Assembly: GCA_024276125.1 (NCBI GenBank)
Contig: JAJRXT010000085.1
Coordinates: 1-64,000, forward strand
Direction: 5' to 3'
DNA from: a bacterium
Lineage (GTDB): Bacteria; SZUA-182; SZUA-191; JAJRXT01
Length of the DNA stretch: 64,000 nt
The position numbers and the translations under genes are program-made. The notes beneath the pieces were generated by a model that was not told the origin of the DNA, did no database searches, and worked only from the letters and a program-made list of their open reading frames with translations. Every line of letters begins with the position of its first letter. Position 1 is the stretch's first letter. Shown here one piece after another: positions 46,100 to 54,909 of the stretch.

Positions 46100-47323
46100 A
46101 TGACTAAACTTATAAATTGGATAAGAGCATATAAAAAATATCTTGCACCATTTATAACCATCTTGTTAACCCTGTTCATTACAACCCTGCTTTATACTAC
46201 TACAACAGCTCATGCAGCTCTTTCTAAGCAATACAGTAAAAAGCCCAAAACCAGCCTAAAAAACAACTGGCAGGAGAAGATTCCCGCGATCTTAAAAAAA
46301 TGGATCCCCTGGATATTAAGAGACTATAATAAAAAAAACGCCCCTTTTTCGTATAATAATTTTAATGATAAAACATATATCCTGCCCTATAAATTAAACC
46401 TTTCGGTTAATGATAAAAACGGTAAATTTATACTAAAAGTCAAAATTTATAAAAAAGGCTGGGTAATTATCCCGGGAAATGCCAAATGCTGGCCTCAACA
46501 AGTGAAATCAAACTATCTGCCTGTTCCAGTTATTCCCAAAGGCAATCTGCCTGCTGTTTATCTTTATCCGGGAGACTACCAAATAAACGGAGAGTTTAAC
46601 TGGCAAAACCCGCCGGAGGCGCTAAAACTGCCGCAGAATCTGGGATTAATTAATTTAAAAGTAAACGGAGAAAAAGTCCCGCATCCCAATTTAGATAAGC
46701 AAGGCAGATTGTGGATCAAACAAAAAACCGCTAAAACCACCGATGCCGATACATTGGATATTAAGGTATTCAGGCATATTACTGATGATATACCATTTAT
46801 GCTCGATACCAAAATTATGTTGAATGTATCGGGTAAAAACCGTGAAATCATACTCGATAATGTATTATTACCAAATTTTATAGCGCTAAAACTAGCCGGC
46901 AGACTGCCCGTCCGTTTAGAAGATAACGGCAGCCTGTATATAAAACTGCGTCCCGGCAAATGGATAATAGATATAAGCTCATATTGCAATAAACCCGTCT
47001 ACTCGCTTACGCTGCCCCCTGCTATTCCGCCCTGGCCCAAAGAAGAAATATGGGTGTTTAACGCCAAAAACAACCTGCGTACCGTGAATATTGAAGGCGT
47101 ACCCTCAATTGATTCAAGACAGACCGAGCTGCCGCGCAAGTGGAGCAGGCTGCCCGCTTATTATCTTAAACCGGATGATGAGCTAAAACTTATAGAAAAA
47201 AAGAGGGGCGATGATAAAACACAGCCGAATATGCTTAATCTATCCCGCAATATATGGCTGGATTTTGATGGAGCAGGCTATACCATAGCCGATACCATAA
47301 CAGGCAGAATAAACAATAATTAG
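46100..47323 (+). CDS. Large membrane-anchored protein, N-terminal part (ends at in-frame TAG)
   Basis: 407 codons from ATG 46100 (AGAGGA 6 nt upstream; the ORF-track start 46079 lacks this). A signal peptide (APFITILLTLFITTLLYTTT...AHA) is followed by a beta-rich extracytoplasmic region (LPAVYLYPGDYQINGEFNWQ, EIWVFNAKNNLRTVNIEGVP). TAG at 47321 falls where relatives, as I recall them, have Trp in a G-W-R-L motif (TGG to TAG). The same frame continues with RLIVNKDTKLGRVNINGVDQ. I recall an uncharacterised ~1,400-residue proteobacterial family with the same order of motifs. Function unknown. Confidence 0.7.
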   Translation: MTKLINWIRAYKKYLAPFITILLTLFITTLLYTTTTAHAALSKQYSKKPKTSLKNNWQEKIPAILKKWIPWILRDYNKKNAPFSYNNFNDKTYILPYKLNLSVNDKNGKFILKVKIYKKGWVIIPGNAKCWPQQVKSNYLPVPVIPKGNLPAVYLYPGDYQINGEFNWQNPPEALKLPQNLGLINLKVNGEKVPHPNLDKQGRLWIKQKTAKTTDADTLDIKVFRHITDDIPFMLDTKIMLNVSGKNREIILDNVLLPNFIALKLAGRLPVRLEDNGSLYIKLRPGKWIIDISSYCNKPVYSLTLPPAIPPWPKEEIWVFNAKNNLRTVNIEGVPSIDSRQTELPRKWSRLPAYYLKPDDELKLIEKKRGDDKTQPNMLNLSRNIWLDFDGAGYTIADTITGRINNN

Positions 47324-47917
47324 CGTCTTATAGTAAATAAGGATACCAAACTTGGCAGAGTAAATATTAACGGAGTTGACCAATTTATAACAAAATTAAA
47401 CAAGAAAAAAGCAACGGGAGTGGAGGTTAGAAAAGGAGAGCTTAATCTAACCGCAGAAGGACGTATTGAAAAAAATATAAACCAAATAAATGCCGCCGGC
47501 TGGATGCACGATTTTAAGTCAGTAAGCTGCAATCTGCACCTGCCGCCCGGCTGGAGGCTTTTTTTTGCCAAACGCGTTGATCGAATATCAAACACATGGA
47601 TAAACAAATGGAGCTTATTTGATATATTTTTAACGCTCTTTATTGCCGCCGCTATGTATAAACTAATGGGTATACCCGCCGGTATTACCGCTCTTATTAC
47701 CCTGACTCTGGTTCATACGGAATTTACAGGCCTGTCTTGGGTTATTCTTATCCTGCTGGGCGCTATCGCCCTAAACCGCGTTATTCCGGCGGGAATGTTT
47801 AAAAATATTATAAATCTATGCCGGCGCATTACTCTTTTGGGACTTATTCTGCTTTTGCTTCCCCTTATATTTTTTCATATACGCAATGCCGTATATCCTC
47901 AGCTTGAGGGATTCTAA
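47324..47917 (+). CDS. Same locus, middle part between TAG and TAA (multi-membrane)
   Basis: In frame with 46100-47323. It reads LGRVNINGVDQFITKL, then GVEVRKGELNLTAEGRI, CNLHLPPGWRLFFAKRVDRI, and a cluster of about four membrane helices (SLFDIFLTLFIAAAMYKLMG, GLSWVILILLGAIALNRVIP). It ends AVYPQLEGF-TAA. The ORF track starts it at 47420, but the motif LPPGWRLF...YPQLE continues seamlessly from upstream codons, so this is an internal portion rather than a separate gene. Confidence 0.65.
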   Translation, partial: RLIVNKDTKLGRVNINGVDQFITKLNKKKATGVEVRKGELNLTAEGRIEKNINQINAAGWMHDFKSVSCNLHLPPGWRLFFAKRVDRISNTWINKWSLFDIFLTLFIAAAMYKLMGIPAGITALITLTLVHTEFTGLSWVILILLGAIALNRVIPAGMFKNIINLCRRITLLGLILLLLPLIFFHIRNAVYPQLEGF

Positions 47918-47968
47918 TATGGAACCGGCTATTCTCATCCGATTTATTACGGCAGAGTATCAGACAAA

Positions 47969-50551
47969 ATGGCCGATGAGGAAACCTTGTTTGAGTCCGA
48001 AAAAAAAGAGCGGTTGTTTGCAAAAGATAAAATGGATATAAAAAACGAAGCCGGTGAATTCCCCGCAAAAGCCCTAAGAAAAGCTAGAATACCCCTAAGA
48101 CAAAAAATAAATACTCCACGGCAGGCATCCGGTATAGATCAGATTTATCAATATGATCCCAATACAGCGGTACAAACCGGTTACGGTCTTTCAAACTGGA
48201 TGGGTAAAAACATATTCTTAAGCTGGAGCGGACCTGTAACAGCCGCTCAGAATATACAATTATGGTTTATGCCGCCTTTATTAAATCTTGGGCTGGCTTT
48301 TGCAAGGATGATTCTATTGGTTTTATTGGTTGGGTTTTTATCGGAAATTAAACCGTTTAATCCATTTAAAAAAATAAACCGCAAAGCCGCCGCTGCTGGT
48401 TTTATCCTGATATTTTTATTATGTGCAAATTTGCATAATGCGCATGCCGATGATACGGAGATTCCGCCGGATGCCATACTAAAAGAACTTAAGACATATG
48501 TAATATCCAATATGGAGAAGCAGCCCGACTGCCTGCCGGATTGCGGCAGTATTTCCCGTATGAAACTGCAAGTTACCGGAAAACAACTGTCTTTAAGAAT
48601 GCAGGTTCAGATAAAATCAGAGGCGGCGGTACCCCTGCACAAAGTGGTATCTAATAAAAAAATAAACTGGAGACCGGATGCCGTATCAGTAGACGGCTCG
48701 GCGGAAGGCGTGTTTTTATCTACTAAGAACGGTTATTTGTGGATAATACTCAAAGAGGGCGTGCATCAGGTTATTATTACCGGACAAGTGCCGGATATGG
48801 ACGCATTGTCTATTAATTTCCTGCTTAAGCCGTATTATTCCGAATATGAGACTGTCGGCTGGAATCTATTCGGTATTTATAATAACGGCGAGACGGATTC
48901 TAATATACAACTGGTACGCATAAAGGCGGTTGATGAGGATGATGAAGATAGTGAGGATGAAAGTTTTGAAAAGAGCAAACTCCCCCCGCTTCTTAAGGTA
49001 CAGCGCAACATTTTATTCGGCACGTCTTGGACTGTAAATACGCAAGTTACCAGAATATCGCCGCAGGGTTCGGGAGTGGCGGTTAATATACCGCTCTTAA
49101 ATGGCGAGTCGGTTACTACCCCCGGAATAAGGGTAAAGGATAAGGCCGCCATGATCAATATGAGCGCCGGCGCCTCGCGGGTTAGCTGGGATTCCGTATT
49201 AAAAATAACCCCTGATTTATCATTAAGCGCTCCTGAGACTCTACCCTGGACGGAAATATGGAAACTAAATGTAACCAATTTGTGGCATATGAGCTATAAG
49301 GGGATACCCAAAATTTATACAGATTCTAATATATTAGAATGGCGTCCATGGCCGGGGGAGAGCCTTGATATCTCACTTACCAAGCCGCAGGGCATAGCCG
49401 CGCCCACCAAAACTATTGACAATGTATGGCTGACCGTAAATAGTGGTCAAAGAAGCCTGAATGCTGAGCTTAAATTAAAAATAAGAAGCAGTATAGGCGG
49501 GCAGCATAATATAAAACTGCCCAAAGACGCACAAATACAACAGATAATAATAAATAACCGCAATCAGCCCATACAACAAAACAAGGGTAATGTTCCTATA
49601 TTTTTAAGCCCGGGTACACAAAATATACAGATTTCATGGAAACAGACCAAGGGAATCTCTGAATTATTCAAGGTACCTGCGGTTTCATTAGGTCTTAAAG
49701 CGGTTAATATTGAAACCGTACTAACCCTGCCGCATGATCGTTGGGCGCTTTTTACCAAAGGACCCATAATCGGCCCGGCTGTACTTTTTTGGGGTAGTCT
49801 TGCAGTTATCGTCTTATTAGCTTTCCTTCTGGGACTAAGCAAGGTTACTCCGCTTAAGATACATCACTGGCTGTTGCTTATGATCGGTTTGAGTCAAACC
49901 GATCTTAGCGTAAATCTTATTGTAATTGGCTGGCTGTTGGTTATGGGCTGGAGGAAAAAAGATACCATGCCGGAGGCGTACAACGGCCTATTCGATTTAA
50001 GGCAGATAATTTTGGCGCTATGGGGTATAACCGCTATTATATGTATTTTTACGGCTATAAAGCACGGGCTGTTGGGCTCGCCAAACATGAAAATCCTAGG
50101 TAACGGCTCAAGCGCTTATTACCTTAAATGGTTTCAGGATATTGCAGATTCTGTCCCTATGCGCCCATGGGTATTATCAATAGATTTGATATACTATCGT
50201 ATATTAATGCTCATATGGGCGCTTTGGCTGGCTTTTGCCTTTACGTCCTGGCTCAAATGGGGCTGGATATGTTTTTCTGAAGGCGGTCTGTGGAAATTTA
50301 ATAAGAAAAACAGGAAAAAAAATAAAACAGAAGAAGAGCATGTTGTTTTTGAGGAAGGGGAAATGGCGGTTGAATCTGAAGCGCCGCTTAGCTATCCTGA
50401 TGAAGCGCCCGTTGATTTTGTGGAATTACCGGTTGAATTTGACGAATCACCAGTTGGCGCGGAGGATACGGCTGTTTATTCTGAGGACTCAGTTATTGGT
50501 TCTGATGAGGGGACTATTGATTATGAAGAGCTGCCGATTGATTTTGACTAA
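47969..50551 (+). CDS. Same locus, C-terminal part (in frame after TAA 47915-47917)
   Basis: 860 codons, same frame as the two preceding parts. The 17 codons between TAA and this ATG (YGTGYSHPIYYGRVSDK) are also open. Contents are a conserved SNWMGKNIFLSWSGPVTAAQ stretch, two membrane helices, a large beta-rich domain (LPWTEIWKLNVTNLWHMSYK, EWRPWPGESLDISL, PGTQNIQISWKQTKGIS), and a final multi-helix membrane region (GPAVLFWGSLAVIVLLAFLL and following). The acidic tail is made of imperfect VDFVELPVEF/YEELPIDFD repeats. No Shine-Dalgarno is seen for the ATG. If read through, the full product is ~1,480 residues. Confidence 0.7.
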   Translation: MADEETLFESEKKERLFAKDKMDIKNEAGEFPAKALRKARIPLRQKINTPRQASGIDQIYQYDPNTAVQTGYGLSNWMGKNIFLSWSGPVTAAQNIQLWFMPPLLNLGLAFARMILLVLLVGFLSEIKPFNPFKKINRKAAAAGFILIFLLCANLHNAHADDTEIPPDAILKELKTYVISNMEKQPDCLPDCGSISRMKLQVTGKQLSLRMQVQIKSEAAVPLHKVVSNKKINWRPDAVSVDGSAEGVFLSTKNGYLWIILKEGVHQVIITGQVPDMDALSINFLLKPYYSEYETVGWNLFGIYNNGETDSNIQLVRIKAVDEDDEDSEDESFEKSKLPPLLKVQRNILFGTSWTVNTQVTRISPQGSGVAVNIPLLNGESVTTPGIRVKDKAAMINMSAGASRVSWDSVLKITPDLSLSAPETLPWTEIWKLNVTNLWHMSYKGIPKIYTDSNILEWRPWPGESLDISLTKPQGIAAPTKTIDNVWLTVNSGQRSLNAELKLKIRSSIGGQHNIKLPKDAQIQQIIINNRNQPIQQNKGNVPIFLSPGTQNIQISWKQTKGISELFKVPAVSLGLKAVNIETVLTLPHDRWALFTKGPIIGPAVLFWGSLAVIVLLAFLLGLSKVTPLKIHHWLLLMIGLSQTDLSVNLIVIGWLLVMGWRKKDTMPEAYNGLFDLRQIILALWGITAIICIFTAIKHGLLGSPNMKILGNGSSAYYLKWFQDIADSVPMRPWVLSIDLIYYRILMLIWALWLAFAFTSWLKWGWICFSEGGLWKFNKKNRKKNKTEEEHVVFEEGEMAVESEAPLSYPDEAPVDFVELPVEFDESPVGAEDTAVYSEDSVIGSDEGTIDYEELPIDFD

Positions 50552-50835
50552 AGATAAGTATAGCTCAACTTTAAGGTACGAACTATCCCCTGTAGCAGAC
50601 GACCTTTAGGTCGGCTGGGTCAGCCATGTGGCGGGTTTAAAAACCCTCGGCTACAAAGGAAAAAATATACTATTTATGTTTCGGGGTGTCTCACCCCTAA
50701 ACACTATATTATCCGGTTTCGGGATGAGACATCCCGAAACATAGTTTATTAGTCAACCTAAAGGTTGACAACTACAGAAATCGTCCGCACCGAGGGTGCG
50801 TTAAGTTCAGCTTACCCTACAGTATAATGTTTGAA
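50552..50835. repeat. Convergent-gene spacer made of short palindromes
   Basis: Contains GACGACCTTTAGGTCG with CTGTAGC/GGCTACA arms (50587-50656), the ATGTTTCGGGGTGTC.../...CATCCCGAAACAT palindrome (50676-50742), GTCAACCTAAAGGTTGAC (50754-50770) and CGCACCGAGGGTGCG (50789-50803). Relatives occur at 45496, 55908 and 63678. No gene. Confidence 0.6.
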
Positions 50836-51486
50836 CTAAAGGGTTTCCTGCTTGGTATAGTTGATTAATCTATAGTTTTTAAGTACGCGACGGCTGTATT
50901 TTCGGGGGATACGCGTCTTGGAAAGCATAAGCCGGCCTACAGCGGTGGGTCCCATATTATAGGCAGTTAGAGCGGTTTCCAGCCGCCTGAAACGCTGGAT
51001 CATTTTAGCTAAATAGTATGTGCCCATTTTTATGTTTGTCTTTGGATCATGCAGGCTTGGAGCTTTATTCCAGTCAATCCCCATTTCCTTAGCGATTCCT
51101 ATAGCGGTAAGAAGTCTGATTTGCATTAACCCACGGGCGCCGGCTGAAGATAAGGCATTATTATTAAAGGAGCTTTCTGTTTGTATAAGAGCGACAACCA
51201 ATTGCGGATCAAGCATATGCTCTTGGCATTCTTTATAAATTAGTTCGACGAGCGACCATTTATTCTTTATTGAAAGTTTACCGGCCATCTTATCTAAGGC
51301 TGTTAGAATTTTCTTTTTTTTAGCCTGTACTACCTGTATACGCGTATTTATAACCAAACCGTCATTTCCATCCAAAAAATTATATACATCTTTATTACGG
51401 CATGCCGGTTCAAAGCTTATAATTCCGGCTGATAGTAAAGGAATCATCAAAGGGGTCAGCCAATTGTGTGCAAATTTAAAACTCAT
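50836..51486 (-). CDS. Lytic transglycosylase, SLT domain (GH23-like)
   Basis: 216 aa. A hydrophobic N-terminal segment (LTPLMIPLLSAGIISFEPAC) acts as signal or anchor. The SLT domain shows VVALIQTESSFNNNALSSAG with catalytic Glu104, ARGLMQI, the DPKTNIKMGTYYLAKMI helix and ALTAYNMGP. It cleaves peptidoglycan between MurNAc and GlcNAc in the periplasm. Between the signal and SLT there is a short helical region. Single gene, ends with TAG; flanked by repeats. Confidence 0.92.
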   Translation of the reverse strand: MSFKFAHNWLTPLMIPLLSAGIISFEPACRNKDVYNFLDGNDGLVINTRIQVVQAKKKKILTALDKMAGKLSIKNKWSLVELIYKECQEHMLDPQLVVALIQTESSFNNNALSSAGARGLMQIRLLTAIGIAKEMGIDWNKAPSLHDPKTNIKMGTYYLAKMIQRFRRLETALTAYNMGPTAVGRLMLSKTRIPRKYSRRVLKNYRLINYTKQETL

Positions 51487-51562
51487 AAAAAAAATCGCCT
51501 TTTAAAGTCTTACTCGCGCAAGCAGTAATTCAGGTTACAAATAGGTTGCTGCTTTCGCTTTT

Positions 51563-51751
51563 AGGAACTGTCACGAAATAATTTGTACATTTTCGCATCT
51601 AATCTTTTGCTCATCTTCAGGCGATCTTCAAATAAGCAAAATCATTGAATTAGCGCCGCTAGCTAGTCCTCAAATTTTGCTTTTATCAGACCGCCTGAAT
51701 CTAAGCTAAATCTTAGCGCTAAAATGCACAACTTATTTTGTGACAGTTCCT
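51563..51751. mobile_element. MITE-like element, family A (copy 2, intact)
   Basis: 189 bp. Left end AGGAACTGTCACGAAATAAT and right end ATTTTGTGACAGTTCCT are inverted repeats; the inverted homology extends through TTGTACATTTT.../...AAAATGCACAA. The body matches 14009-14190. Partial left ends are at 45911; a partial right end at 63221-63249. No ORF. Confidence 0.8.
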
Positions 51752-51915
51752 GAGTATGACAGATTAAGAGTTTAAGAAATAGAGTGGAGTTCTGCTATTT
51801 CATATTACGAAATACATAAACATGTAGGTATAGATATTGTTTTATAGTCGTAAACCCACCATAATCTCATATAAGGGGTCTGGTGGATTCGGAGTAATCA
51901 TATCGTAGTTCTCCC

Positions 51916-52073
51916 TAAGAAGTTGCGTCATAATTGCTTATAACCTGAAGAATGCTTTCAATTTGTCATTCCTGCGGAGGCAGGAATCCAGTTTTTAAAG
52001 CAACTTATAGATTCCTGCCTCTGCAGGAATGACAGGAAAAGGGTAGTTTTTCTAGTTACGACACAGCCTCTAA
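51916..52073. mobile_element. MITE-like family B element (copy 2, inverted)
   Basis: About 158 bp, TAAGAAGTTGCGTCATAATT at one end and AGTTACGACACAGCCTCTAA at the other, with the central TGTCATTCCTGCGGAGGCAG palindrome. Possible TAAG flank on both sides. The opposite orientation of the asymmetric inner sequence relative to the 43911 copy is clear. Confidence 0.8.
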
Positions 52074-52320
52074 GTATAGTAATTTCGTAAAAAGTTTTAA
52101 TTTAACCATGCTGCTGTTATGTTATGAGTTATTCACTTTGTTGACTTATATGCAAAAACCTAACCGGACAGCGCCGATGCTATCAAAAAATAAAGCTATA
52201 TTACAGTAGAGATTAAGATATATGTTTTTCTACTAATTTTGTATTAATATACGGTTTTTTTTATATTTGTAAAGTGCAAAGTAGATAGTTTTATACTAAG
52301 GAACAGATCAGATGAACTTC
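52074..52320. other. Intergenic, repeat motif only
   Basis: ATATGCAAAAACCTAACCGG (52149-52168) recurs at 58838-58857. Otherwise AT-rich with no gene. Confidence 0.4.
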
Positions 52321-54909
52321 TTATCTCGCCGAAAAAAAATAGGAAAACTTGCGGTAGATAATATCAACAAAGAATAAAAAAAGCGCAATTAGCAAACAAA
52401 CAGTATCCAGGGCGGTATATGCTTTTTCTTCCCTTTGAGGAATTTGCAATATATTATCGTCTATATTCAGTACATTGCCGGCAGTAATCGAGGCTGTTGT
52501 ATCTAATAGTCGATAATTTATACTCTTATCCATTGCTTCTGCGCTATAGGCTGCAACAAAACCTGCGCTGGCCGATTCCACTACCTTATCGCCCTCAAGC
52601 TGAAGTATCTTTACCAGATAATTACCCTTATCTTTAACGGCAGCTTGCGCCTCATATCTACCCGGCGCTGTCTGCTTTAGCCTGAGCTTTTTCACGCTTA
52701 AATCAGGATAAATAATATTGGCGGCAAGGGAAAGTTTATTTTTAAATTCACCGCTATCATCCAATACATCCAGCCAGATATTAAGTCTGTCCGCTTGCAG
52801 AACAAAATTTGGAATAAGTCTTGTATTCTGATTAATACTTGAGGCGCTCCAGTTAAAAATCTGCCGCCAAAACAGCTTAAAATACGGCCAAGTGAGCCAA
52901 TTAGCGCTATTTGCGGTAAATACCGCCGCTTTGCCTAAGCCATAATTACCAACCGACAATATCGGTTCGCCTTGTTCGCTTACCAGAATATTCTGTGCAT
53001 CAGATTTGACCGTAGTCGCCACATAAGTCATAATCTGCGGAAATGGAGGATTTATCCCTTTTATTATTGGGTGATTATTTTTTATTACCACCTTAGTCTG
53101 TTTATCTCTAATAAAGGATTGAGTGGCAATCTGTAAATCCTTAAAAAATATTTTCTCCAGTTGATGATAATCTTCAGTTAAAAACAGCCTGCCGGAACCG
53201 CGTTTCGATATTTCAGCCAGTAGTTCTTTATCGCAATCAGCGCCTATACCCACACTGCTTACAGTAATACCGGCACCGGCGATATCATTAAGTAACAAAC
53301 TAAAATCGGTTTTAGCCGATTTTCCGTCGGATAATAAAAGAATATGTTTTTTATCCGCTTTTATATTTTTTAACCAGTTATAGGCTAAGGCAAGCCCCGG
53401 TTTTATATTGGTTTTACCTTTAGGCTCTATTGATTTAACCGCTTGTATTATCTCATCTTTTTTATCTCCGCCGGTAAGCGGTAAAATTGTCCTTGCCTGC
53501 ATATCAAAAGCCGCGACACCTATCATATCTTGTGCCTTAAACCAATTTAAGCCGGCTATAACAGCATCTGTGGCTATCTCCAATTTGCTTTGTGCCCCTA
53601 TTGTATAGCCCATGCTCTCTGATTTATCCAGTACCAATACCATAGCTATCCTGCTTTTGCGGTTCTTATCCTCTATATACATATTAACCGGTAAAATTTT
53701 TTCTAAGGGTGTATCCAAATATCCGCCCGGCCCCAAGCTTTTGTCCCCGCCGATTACTATTAAGCCCTTACCCAAATCATGTACCCAGGCTTTAAGCATT
53801 CTCATCTGAGCGCCGGTTAGGCTGAACGCTGAAATATTATCAAGTATGATATGAGAATAATTTTGGTACGCAAGGGGCGTTTCTTCCAACTGAGTTGCTG
53901 AGATTATATCTATAGACGATTGCTGCGGTAAGTGCGAAAACAACGGGCTGGGCGATTGGGGATTCCGGCTCACATAAAGCAAGCGCGATTGCCCGTAAGA
54001 ACTCATCCAGCAGGCGCCATAATTATTCTCAGATATACTATCGCCTATTGCAGAAACCTTAGCCGATATAATATAAGCCCCCGGCTTATTTATGGTAACA
54101 GGATATCTTACAAGCTGTGAGCGCTTATCGTCCAGAATTACCGGTATACCGGCGGCTATTGGCTGTTTATTTAAAAACAAAGACAATTCGGCTTTTTTAA
54201 TTAAAGATGCCCCCAATTTTATTTCAATATCAACCGGTTTTCCTAAAGTTGCCTGATGCGGTATATATACCGCATCTATCCATACATCCGGTTTTTCATG
54301 AACATCCCCTAAGGGTAATACATTGACCCTAATCTTACCAGAACGCAAATTTATAAGCTGCGGGGTCAAATCACTCCAGTGATGATTGCCGTCTGATAAT
54401 AAGACCAGCTTTTTTTTATAATCCGGCGGATAAAGATAGCCAGCTTTTTTTAAAACAGCGCCTATATCAGTATCCCATATCTTATTTTCGTTAGTAATTT
54501 TTCCGCTTAGTTTTTTAAGGTATTTTTTAAAGGTTTTATAATTATAATCAATCGGTTTTAAGATTGCTTTAGCTTCAGTATCGAATAATATCAAACCGGC
54601 TATATCGCCTTTTTTCAATTCGGATAAATTATTATCAATCCATTTAATACCTTGGATAATATCATTGTCGCTCATACTAGCAGACACATCCAAAGCGAAG
54701 ATATAACAATTTCTTGATAATGAACGTATCGTATAGGGTTTAGTCAGCGCCAGCGCTAAAAACAATACAATAAGACATTTAAAGACCAATTGCTGTCTTA
54801 AGCTCACCGGCTCTACATTGTGGCGGTTTCGCTTATATATCAAATAAAGCGGTATAAAAATCAGCAGAAGGCTCAAAAAATACGGCCGTTCAAAGCTAAT
54901 ATACGGCAT
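52321..54909 (-). CDS. Double von Willebrand factor A membrane protein (BatA/GATase-like)
   Basis: 862 aa. Two N-terminal membrane helices (YFLSLLLIFIPLYLIY, LVFKCLIVLFLALALT), then VWA domain 1 with MIDAS D74-V-S-A-S (FALDVSASMSD). A beta-sandwich follows, then a glutamine-amidotransferase-like fold (MLKAWVHDLGKGLIVIGGDK), a second VWA domain around residue 430 (LVLDKSESMG), a further region with VGNYGLGKAAVFTANSANWL, and a C-terminal membrane helix. Both VWA domains keep the DxSxS pattern. Its start overlaps the end of the upstream VWA gene by 14 bp. Predicted periplasmic-facing scaffold; ligand unknown. Confidence 0.85.
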   Translation of the reverse strand: MPYISFERPYFLSLLLIFIPLYLIYKRNRHNVEPVSLRQQLVFKCLIVLFLALALTKPYTIRSLSRNCYIFALDVSASMSDNDIIQGIKWIDNNLSELKKGDIAGLILFDTEAKAILKPIDYNYKTFKKYLKKLSGKITNENKIWDTDIGAVLKKAGYLYPPDYKKKLVLLSDGNHHWSDLTPQLINLRSGKIRVNVLPLGDVHEKPDVWIDAVYIPHQATLGKPVDIEIKLGASLIKKAELSLFLNKQPIAAGIPVILDDKRSQLVRYPVTINKPGAYIISAKVSAIGDSISENNYGACWMSSYGQSRLLYVSRNPQSPSPLFSHLPQQSSIDIISATQLEETPLAYQNYSHIILDNISAFSLTGAQMRMLKAWVHDLGKGLIVIGGDKSLGPGGYLDTPLEKILPVNMYIEDKNRKSRIAMVLVLDKSESMGYTIGAQSKLEIATDAVIAGLNWFKAQDMIGVAAFDMQARTILPLTGGDKKDEIIQAVKSIEPKGKTNIKPGLALAYNWLKNIKADKKHILLLSDGKSAKTDFSLLLNDIAGAGITVSSVGIGADCDKELLAEISKRGSGRLFLTEDYHQLEKIFFKDLQIATQSFIRDKQTKVVIKNNHPIIKGINPPFPQIMTYVATTVKSDAQNILVSEQGEPILSVGNYGLGKAAVFTANSANWLTWPYFKLFWRQIFNWSASSINQNTRLIPNFVLQADRLNIWLDVLDDSGEFKNKLSLAANIIYPDLSVKKLRLKQTAPGRYEAQAAVKDKGNYLVKILQLEGDKVVESASAGFVAAYSAEAMDKSINYRLLDTTASITAGNVLNIDDNILQIPQREEKAYTALDTVCLLIALFLFFVDIIYRKFSYFFSAR

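Noticed and set aside
28838-47323. Genome-wide reassignment of TAG to a sense codon
   Set aside because: TAG ends tgt, the GT-C-like gene, the lytic transglycosylase, a VWA gene and the giant gene at natural C-termini, so it is an active stop codon here.
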